Below are positions 56,814-64,000 of a stretch of DNA of 64,000 bases, piece by piece. Position numbers and translations under genes: made by a program. The notes under the pieces are model-generated. The model did not search any database. It had not been told where the DNA came from and was given only the letters and a program-made list of their open reading frames with translations. Source of the stretch: Hofstenia miamia (Eukaryota > Xenacoelomorpha > Acoela); contig SCFE01000029.1 in assembly GCA_004352715.1 (NCBI GenBank), positions 480,979 to 544,978 of the forward strand, given 5' to 3'. Position 1 is the first letter of the stretch, and each line of letters starts with the position of its first letter.

Positions 56814-59215
56814 GGAGGGTGTCGCTTTTATTGTTATCGATTCTCTTTTGAAATCCTGATATATAATAATAAATATCAGGTTGACTGATAAAAAACCAAT
56901 AAATTTGGTGATTATCACGTTATTAAAAAAACATTTTTTACATAGATACTAGGAGTTGTTCCCCTGCGTAAATTGAAGAGCATTGACTATAAATCTCGGA
57001 TTAAAAAAGCCACCGACATGCGAATGATCTGATCGATCAATGATTTGATTTAAACAACAAAAGTAAATTATAAAAACCTAATCCCCCCTCCTCCCTGCAT
57101 TTGTCATTAAGCAGCAATTTTCTCCATTGTGCTAGTATTTGTCTTAGTTGGTTTATATGCTTTGTATTTATATACACATATAGTAGTATATATACTGCTA
57201 GAGCAGTTGAAATTCGTGAACCGCGCACATCTCTATTTTGGTGTTTGCACATATTTTCTATATTTGCTTGGAAACATAGCGTTGATCAGATAAAAACAAT
57301 ACTTGCTGATACTGCTTTAATGCAAGAGTAAATATTCAGCACCTCGAAATGAAACTAAATCTGTTAACTTAGCAACTTAATAGCATATATAATATTGCGG
57401 TGGTTCTATTTTATGCATTTTATTAATGTGCGACTATGCTGGACATTACCTGTGATAACTCGCATAATTGTTATCGCATACAGGAACTCTTTCCATTCAA
57501 CATTATGTGCATTTAACTAAAATTTTACAAACACTAACATTCAGCATAATGAACGTCAGTTATGTTCACAAAGTAATTAACACCTTATAAAATATTATGA
57601 GATATTCGTTAATTATTATTTCTCTTTTGTTTATTAAGCATTAAGTCGTTTACTTCTGCTACTAGTAGTAATACCAGAAGTGTTTTGGAAGAGAGCTTCC
57701 TTTAACATTATGTACTCCAAGGGAAACGCTAACACACCTGACAACCTCACTCATTTTGGAAAATTTTTAGTTCACTTATATAAATTTTAAACAAGCTTTG
57801 TAAGGGTTATTGTATTTATATAATGATTCAAAACAGATGATGGTAATAAAAATGGAATCTCAACATTGTTTTAGCAATTATTAAAAAATGATACAATTTT
57901 GTTAAAATTTTGTAAATTTAAGTAAATGTATCACCAATATTTCTAAAATATTTTACAAATATGTAAATATGATATATTTTGAAAAAAATAGTTGGTGGTG
58001 TGGGGAGTTCGGTACTAAATTCCTACCCTGGATCCCTACTGCGAGGATCTCTATTATTTTAGTTAAACTACCACTATTATCACAAGAGAGTGACAATATT
58101 GCTTATAATGGATCCTAACCCAACCCGATCAAAATACTAACTACCTGGATGGTGATTAACATCAGTAATTTTTGGATAATAAATCTAAGCTTTGATGACA
58201 TTTCCCGCAATCAGTAGTACTGAGCCAGAACGCGAACCTGGTCGGTTTATTCAGGTACCTGATGTCACTCTCTAATCATCATAGCCAAATGAAGTTGGTT
58301 GTTAGGTGACTGTAAAAAACTTACTGGACCTATGTTGAAAATACCACTGATTTTTAATTTTGAATAGTTTTTGTATTGTGTTATAGTTACATTAATTAGT
58401 TGTTGTAAATTGAAAGTGCGCGTATGGGTAAAATTGTTCCAGTTAAAGCCGGTAGGTGTACACATGAACCTCTTACGGATGGATTCAGGTATGAGAAATA
58501 CCTTAGCAGTGCAACCTTACTCAGCATTAACATCACAATCTTGTCATCATCTATTCCCAAAGTATAGAATAGCTTAAACCGTCATATATTGTTCAGCCCT
58601 TAAAAGAAAGCAAAGCACTCTGAGTACTACTACTACAAAAACATCTCATTCTCGGGTTGGCGCTAATAAAAATGTATTTTTGAGAATTGGGTGAAGCATA
58701 AAAAGGTTTCACCAACGCATCACTAGTGAATGACCATAAGAAATTCTGATATTACATCTGCAACAAGTGGCCTTGGAAGTAGGTTGCCAAGGGCGGCAAT
58801 CGCCACCCCAATATTCTTATTGTATTTCACTGTAATATGCTGACTAGAACTCAGACACAATAATAGAACACAAAGTTTATCAGCATAATTATTATTCTTA
58901 CTGTGGTATTTCCCATAAGTATAGAAATAGGCCTATAGGTATATTTAATTGCCAATGAATAGTGGTTTGCATTTGTTTCAAAAATTATGTAAAAAATTTG
59001 ACAAGTAAATATAGCAAAAATATCTATTTTTTGAAAGAAAAATAGTTAAATTCTTCATAGTATTGGACATTTAATGCTAATCATTTTGTGGAAAAATTAA
59101 ATAATACAAATGAAAATAAAACAAAAGATTCAATTAACAGTATGTTTCGCACATAAAAATTATTGAAAATATTTGCATAGAAATATAAATTAACTAATTA
59201 ATGACAGAATTCACA
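56814..59215. other. Unannotated AT-rich stretch
   Basis: No gene recognised. Overlapping frames at 57037-57331 and 58265-58577 occur on both strands and look like chance. Confidence 0.4.
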
Positions 59216-59420
59216 TTGTAAATTCCGACCATGATCAGATATACTTTCAGATCGAGGTAGACCAATATGAGTCAACGAATACAACTGAATCCGTGACAAT
59301 GTGTGATTGGAATCGATTTAATCCTGGATCATTCGCAGATGCCTTCAAGGATCTGAATTTTCGTAGCAAATCCTCTACATTCGAGTTGTTTTCGGATTGC
59401 GTACGCAGGGCAACCCCTAA
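59216..59420 (+). pseudogene. LINE endonuclease end and linker (5' part of the 60-kb LINE)
   Basis: The plus strand reads NSDHDQIYFQIEV, the SDH end motif of an APE-type endonuclease. It continues with CDWNRFNPGSFADAFKDLNF, a typical endonuclease-RT linker. It is open up to the MITE insertion at 59421 and presumably belongs to the same element as the RT after the gap. Confidence 0.6.
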
Positions 59421-59621
59421 GGCCACGGTTAGACTAGTGATTTGCTCAAAAGTGATCTATCACATTTTGAGTGAATCGCACGTCTAACCACCCGAGATAA
59501 TTAGCGATGTGACGATCACGCAGAAATCGTTCGCGTTCGATTTCCTTGTGATCGTCACATCGCTAATTATCTAGGGTGGTTAGACGTGCAACGCTTTCAA
59601 AAATGACAGATCACTCTTAAC
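59421..59621. mobile_element. Long hairpin MITE inserted in the LINE (right end in gap)
   Basis: 42-nt arms 59478-59519 and 59548-59589 pair almost perfectly (mismatch only at CCGAG/CTAGG). The inner GAAATCG/CGATTTC stem continues the hairpin, and an outer, weaker pairing (AGTGATCTATCAC with AGTGATCTGTCA) runs to the gap. GGTTAGAC-like ends repeat inside. No coding capacity. Confidence 0.75.
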
Positions 59622-60356
59622 NNNNNNNNNNNNNNNNNNNNNNNNNNNNNNNNNNNNNNNNNNNNNNNNNNNNNNNNNNNNNNNNNNNNNNNNNNNNNNN
59701 NNNNNNNNNNNNNNNNNNNNNNNNNNNNNNNNNNNNNNNNNNNNNNNNNNNNNNNNNNNNNNNNNNNNNNNNNNNNNNNNNNNNNNNNNNNNNNNNNNNN
59801 NNNNNNNNNNNNNNNNNNNNNNNNNNNNNNNNNNNNNNNNNNNNNNNNNNNNNNNNNNNNNNNNNNNNNNNNNNNNNNNNNNNNNNNNNNNNNNNNNNNN
59901 NNNNNNNNNNNNNNNNNNNNNNNNNNNNNNNNNNNNNNNNNNNNNNNNNNNNNNNNNNNNNNNNNNNNNNNNNNNNNNNNNNNNNNNNNNNNNNNNNNNN
60001 NNNNNNNNNNNNNNNNNNNNNNNNNNNNNNNNNNNNNNNNNNNNNNNNNNNNNNNNNNNNNNNNNNNNNNNNNNNNNNNNNNNNNNNNNNNNNNNNNNNN
60101 NNNNNNNNNNNNNNNNNNNNNNNNNNNNNNNNNNNNNNNNNNNNNNNNNNNNNNNNNNNNNNNNNNNNNNNNNNNNNNNNNNNNNNNNNNNNNNNNNNNN
60201 NNNNNNNNNNNNNNNNNNNNNNNNNNNNNNNNNNNNNNNNNNNNNNNNNNNNNNNNNNNNNNNNNNNNNNNNNNNNNNNNNNNNNNNNNNNNNNNNNNNN
60301 NNNNNNNNNNNNNNNNNNNNNNNNNNNNNNNNNNNNNNNNNNNNNNNNNNNNNNNN
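59622..60356. other. Assembly gap, 735 N
   Basis: Size-estimated gap inside the LINE/MITE; hides the right MITE end and the N-terminal part of the RT. Confidence 0.95.
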
Positions 60357-61800
60357 ATTAAAACATTACCGACCAGTCTCAAATTTGAAATATTTCGCTA
60401 AAATATTCGATGGAATAATGGCCTAGCAAATAAGGGATCACATAACGACCTTTGGGTTAGTGGATGCTTCAATATCTGGTTATCGAAAATGTCATTCTAC
60501 CGAAACCATTCTCTTGCATATCAATCAAGTTGTACTGAGTTCACTATCTCAGCGAAAGGGGATATTCATCATCGCACTGGACATGAGCAGCGCGTTTGAC
60601 ACCATTGGTGCTACGATTTTATCTCAAATACTAAGATGTTATATTGGGGCAGATATATCGACAACTAAGTTACTAATCAATTATCTAACTAACAGGAAAC
60701 AGTTTGTAACAGTAAATGGAGTATCATCAAATGTAATGAACGTAGAACATGGTGGTCCCCAGGGCTCTAAGCTCTTACCAATATTATTTCTATCACACAC
60801 CATGCCGATTTGTGAATTATTGACTTCATTTGATGTAAGTTTCCACGTATATGCGGATGATATAACAATCATGATAGGTATCAACAACTCTATAAGTGAG
60901 GCATTATCCAAGATCAAAGTTAGTAAGAAGTAAGAGATCTCTGTAATAAGATGAAACTGCAATTAAATGCGAGCAAATCCAAAATTCTATTTGCTTCCGG
61001 AATGAACACTCCATTTGAGCGACGAGTTGTGGATTGTGCTGAACAACAAGTTGAAACAAGTGAAGAAATTCGACTACTTGTCGTTACACTGGATTCAAAC
61101 TGGTCATTCAAGTCTCACATCAACAACGTATGCTGTTGGAGAATCATGCGCCAAATATGGTCAATCCGGAAAAGTATTACACGCCTTACAACACAACTAT
61201 TAATTCAGTCAATGGTATTGAGTCGCCTAGACTACTCAAATGGTTTATTAATCAACTCGCCCAAGATTGTCACAGATAAATTACAAAGGGTCCGAAATGC
61301 GGCTATAAGATTAATTTTTCAGCTCAAAAGAAGATGCCACTTAACAAATTACAGACACGAGTTACATTGGCTTCCCATCTATGAANNNNNNNNNNNNACG
61401 CTTAAAGTATAAAATCATTATACTCACACATAAATCAATCTATGAAAACAATGCTCCGAAGTATTTAGCAGATCTGCTAAGACAAAGAAGAGATATCAAT
61501 ATTCGGAATGACAACTTGATGATGCTGGTCGTATCGCGTTGCAATAATAACCAAGAGCTATGACGATTCTCTATTGCGGCACCAAAACTTTGGAATGAAC
61601 TATCGGTGGATATACGCACGCAGCGTAATTTCGTAATCTTCAAGAAAAGAATAAAGACATTTCTGTTTAGCATGACATATTACGAGACTCAATTATGGGT
61701 ATGTGGGCTAGTGCTAACTGCTACCAATTGCAGCGCTTTCGAATATTCGTTGAATTATAAAGCGCTTTATAAGTTTAGTGTAAATAATAATAAATATTAA
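60357..61800 (+). pseudogene. CR1/L2-like LINE reverse transcriptase
   Basis: RT motifs in order: HYRPVSNLKYFAKIF at the gap edge, GYRKCHSTETILLH (about 60475-60516), ALDMSSAFDTI (first catalytic Asp, about 60575), GGPQGSKLLPILF (about 60750-60790), YADDITIM (YADD, about 60850-60873), KLQLNASKSKILF (about 60951), VLSRLDYSNGLL (about 61217), LQRVRNAAIRLIF (about 61280), HELHWLPIYE (about 61357). After a 12-N gap come APKYLADLLRQRR and SIAAPKLWNELS, then FKKRIKTFLFS. The HWLP and AAPKLWN blocks are typical of CR1/L2. A few stops and frameshifts make it inactive, but it is the best preserved LINE here. It ends in an (AATA)-like tail. Confidence 0.85.
61386..61397. other. 12-N gap in the LINE
   Basis: Short gap between HWLPIYE and the LKYKII stretch; consistent with only a few missing residues. 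Confidence 0.9.
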
Positions 61801-64000
61801 TTTAGCGTAATTGAGCGCAGTCGCTGTTTGATCAGTGTTCCAACAAACGTAGATTGGAACATGGTCATCAAATGCTGGTAAATCCATTTGCATCTATTAA
61901 AATTACACCAATATCAAGGTGTACGCCATTGAAGGCGTACTCTTTCTAACTATCACAAACTCAAGTAGTATTCAGCTACAATTCAGGAATGGTTACAAAT
62001 TTTCCCAATATTTTGCGAAATGGATAAAAAAAATTTTCATTTGACTGAGTAGATCCCCTGTTGTCATCAAATTGCAAATACATTTTTAAAAATGAAAAAA
62101 GTTTCTCTGTATTTGGGTTAGTCATGCTGCCATGAAATTAAATGCAAAAGTCATGCATTATGGCAAAAAAATGTCCTTTTAAGCAATGAGTCTCATTGAT
62201 ATTTTCCATTTGTTTTAATGTTGTTACTTTTCACACATTCCTTGCAACATGTTGCTGATTGTGATTGTGATCTTCTTGACTAGCAAATGTTTTTGTGAGC
62301 ATAACACGATCATCAAATATTTCTTCTCCAAACAACAAAAATGCTTCAATTCTCCATGATAATTTTGATAGTGCAATTATCATGAAATGCTTTGCCTCTT
62401 TGAGAATGTGGCGGTAATCCAGACCAACAATTGGCCAATAATGAAAATGCAAATTTTGCGAGGTGAACAGCTTCATCATTTTTTTATTTCTTCTGACATA
62501 AGTGTAGTCTTGATTTTTGAGATAACTGACGCGTTTTGTTAGTGAGAAATGCTCTACATTATCAATGTATCTCAAAAGCAATCATTTTCGTTCCTTGGAT
62601 TTAGGAAGTTTTTGGACGGACCTTTTGTTTATTAAAATATTATTACATTCATATAGTTAAAATAAAATAATTTTAGTATGTATTTTTTTAAAATTGTGTA
62701 AAGAATTTTAAGTTTGTGATATTCTAAATTACTGATAAATATATTAAGTCGCAAAGCTGGTTTACAATACAAATATTTAAAAAACATAAGCCTGCAAACT
62801 CAGGAAATTTTGCCACCTCAATGTTGAGTTGCTTCCGGCGTCTCTGTCCACAACAGGTTGTATTCTATTACTTCTTAACTACTTCCATTGCTTGTTGCTT
62901 GTTTGTCTTGTCATGATTTAATATCAGTTTCAGACTGTCATTTTTTACTATGCTAATACCGGTTAGGTACAAATATTATGTTCTCTGTTTCTTTTTAAAA
63001 CATATTCTGTTTTTTTTCAAAACATATTCGCGTTCCAGATTGAAGAGTCTATATAAAATACTTTTCAGATAATAATGTATATTTTCGAGACTACTGCTTT
63101 TGATACTTAACATGATAAGCAAGAAATTTGGATAGGTGCTATGCATATTTTTTCTGACTTAAGAATGTGCATACCTAGTTGTAATCAGTTTTGAGAACAC
63201 ATTATAAATACCCAAAAAAAGGGTTTGAAGGATTTTGAAATTGATGGTTTTCTCAGCAAAAATGTTCACATCTATCAGCATAAGTGTCATTCACCGTTTA
63301 ATGTACATTTAATACGTAGATTTGTTTGTTCATTCAAAGATAATGTTAATAGACAAATATTATAACTTTGTAATTCACATTCAACGAATTGAATTCTATT
63401 AATAAATTATTACTTTTCAAAAGCAAATTTTATATATTGCTGTTAACCAGTTAGTTAATATCAATTAAGCGTTCACTATTAATACTAAAGTAATATGAAA
63501 AAATGTCTGCATATATGGAATAACATATCTGAAATGCATCCATTTAGATAAGAACAAAGGAAAAGAATGAATTATTGCTTTCTACAGGATGTATTTAGCA
63601 TTTGCAATAAGAAGGATATGTTCGAGCAAAACAGAAGTGCATAAAGCAATGAATGAATAGTTTAATAGAGATATGAATTCAACGAAACCTTATCCATAGC
63701 ATTTGATTGGATGAGATATCCAAAATTTTGGAAGCAAGATTGATAATTTGTTGAAATTTATTATTTCCGCTATCCAGCAGGATGATAAACAAAGGAGATG
63801 AATATTTAACCGTGAAAACGGGGGCTTTGTTAGTAGTCTAAATTTTGAGTCAGGTCAAATCGAGCCGAGCATCCGACCCAATACACTTTTGTTTTGTACA
63901 ACTTTCCAACAGTATATTCGAACAAATGTCATAATTGCTTGAAAATTTGGAAAATCAGATTGTCCTTCATAAAGCGGAAAGGCAATTTAACTTTAAAAGG
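61801..64000. other. Terminal stretch, no gene recognised
   Basis: A small hairpin GTACGCC/GGCGTAC lies at 61921-61941 in what may be the LINE 3' region. A 116-aa minus-strand frame at 62231-62581 lacks recognisable domains and starts at a non-ATG codon; I cannot call it a gene. The rest is AT-rich non-coding DNA. Confidence 0.4.

Noticed and set aside
55600-56888. Several 340-405-codon frames of repeated Tyr-Ile
   Set aside because: Produced by the TA microsatellite and the 943-N gap, not genes.
58190-58260. Minus-strand GGTTCGCGTT resembling a T arm
   Set aside because: The rest of the cloverleaf could not be drawn.
62231-62581. 116-codon minus-strand frame near the right end
   Set aside because: Begins at a non-ATG codon, has no recognisable domain or neighbouring exon signals.
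1-64000. CRISPR arrays, bacterial operons, rRNA genes
   Set aside because: Direct repeats with regular spacers, Shine-Dalgarno-linked gene runs and rRNA cores were not seen; the window is eukaryotic.

Overview
This is strongly AT-rich nuclear DNA from an animal, most likely a non-vertebrate metazoan. The evidence is split genes with GT-AG introns, an animal-type CDC37 and CCDC85, and a dense mix of Tc1/mariner, hAT, MULE and Tigger-like DNA transposons, CR1/L2-like LINEs, a probable Penelope-like element and long (TA)n microsatellites. I cannot name the phylum. It is a draft scaffold: four gaps are exactly 1000 N, three others are 943, 735 and 12 N, and single Ns at 1214, 37237, 40500, 45302, 46042 and 46707 mark contig joins, several bordered by near-identical duplicated sequence.

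Layout. 1-2.8 kb: two overlapping copies of a MULE transposase with a C-terminal RING finger, then two tRNA-like cloverleaves (2.9 and 3.2 kb). 7.1-15 kb: a complete ten-exon CDC37 gene on the plus strand (376 aa deduced). Its first intron holds an intact antisense single-exon CCDC85-like gene and its last intron a decayed DDE transposase. 15-28 kb: gene-poor DNA with LINE remnants (16, 22-23.5 kb), a 1.3-kb Tc1/mariner-type element with TIRs and TA target duplication (17.1-18.4 kb), a Tigger-like MITE (25 kb) and a hAT remnant (26 kb). 28.9-41.5 kb: the mannose-6-phosphate isomerase gene MPI (three exons, plus strand). Its 5.9-kb second intron holds a Tc1-type element, transposase fragments and a Penelope-like 3' end with a hammerhead-ribozyme-like core. 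Just upstream lie two out-of-order or inverted contigs that look like the other haplotype of this locus.

43-47.3 kb: a LINE remnant scrambled by duplicated contig ends. 47.3-59 kb: a second relative of the DDE transposase family, a small single-pass membrane-protein ORF (50 kb), a Tigger-like MITE (52.4-53.1 kb) and a hAT-type MITE with 8-bp target duplication (55.2-56.8 kb). 59.2-61.8 kb: a CR1/L2-like LINE interrupted by a long hairpin MITE. The last 2 kb show nothing recognisable.

The host genes have no shared pathway: CDC37 delivers kinases to HSP90, CCDC85 proteins are coiled-coil junction or adaptor proteins, and MPI links glycolysis to mannose metabolism. The most unusual observations are two perfect 32- and 36-bp palindromes, each inserted between exact 8-bp direct repeats; the antisense gene nested in CDC37; the MULE-RING fusion with tiny putative introns; an MPI lacking one expected zinc ligand; and the hammerhead-like motif beside a Penelope-type terminus.
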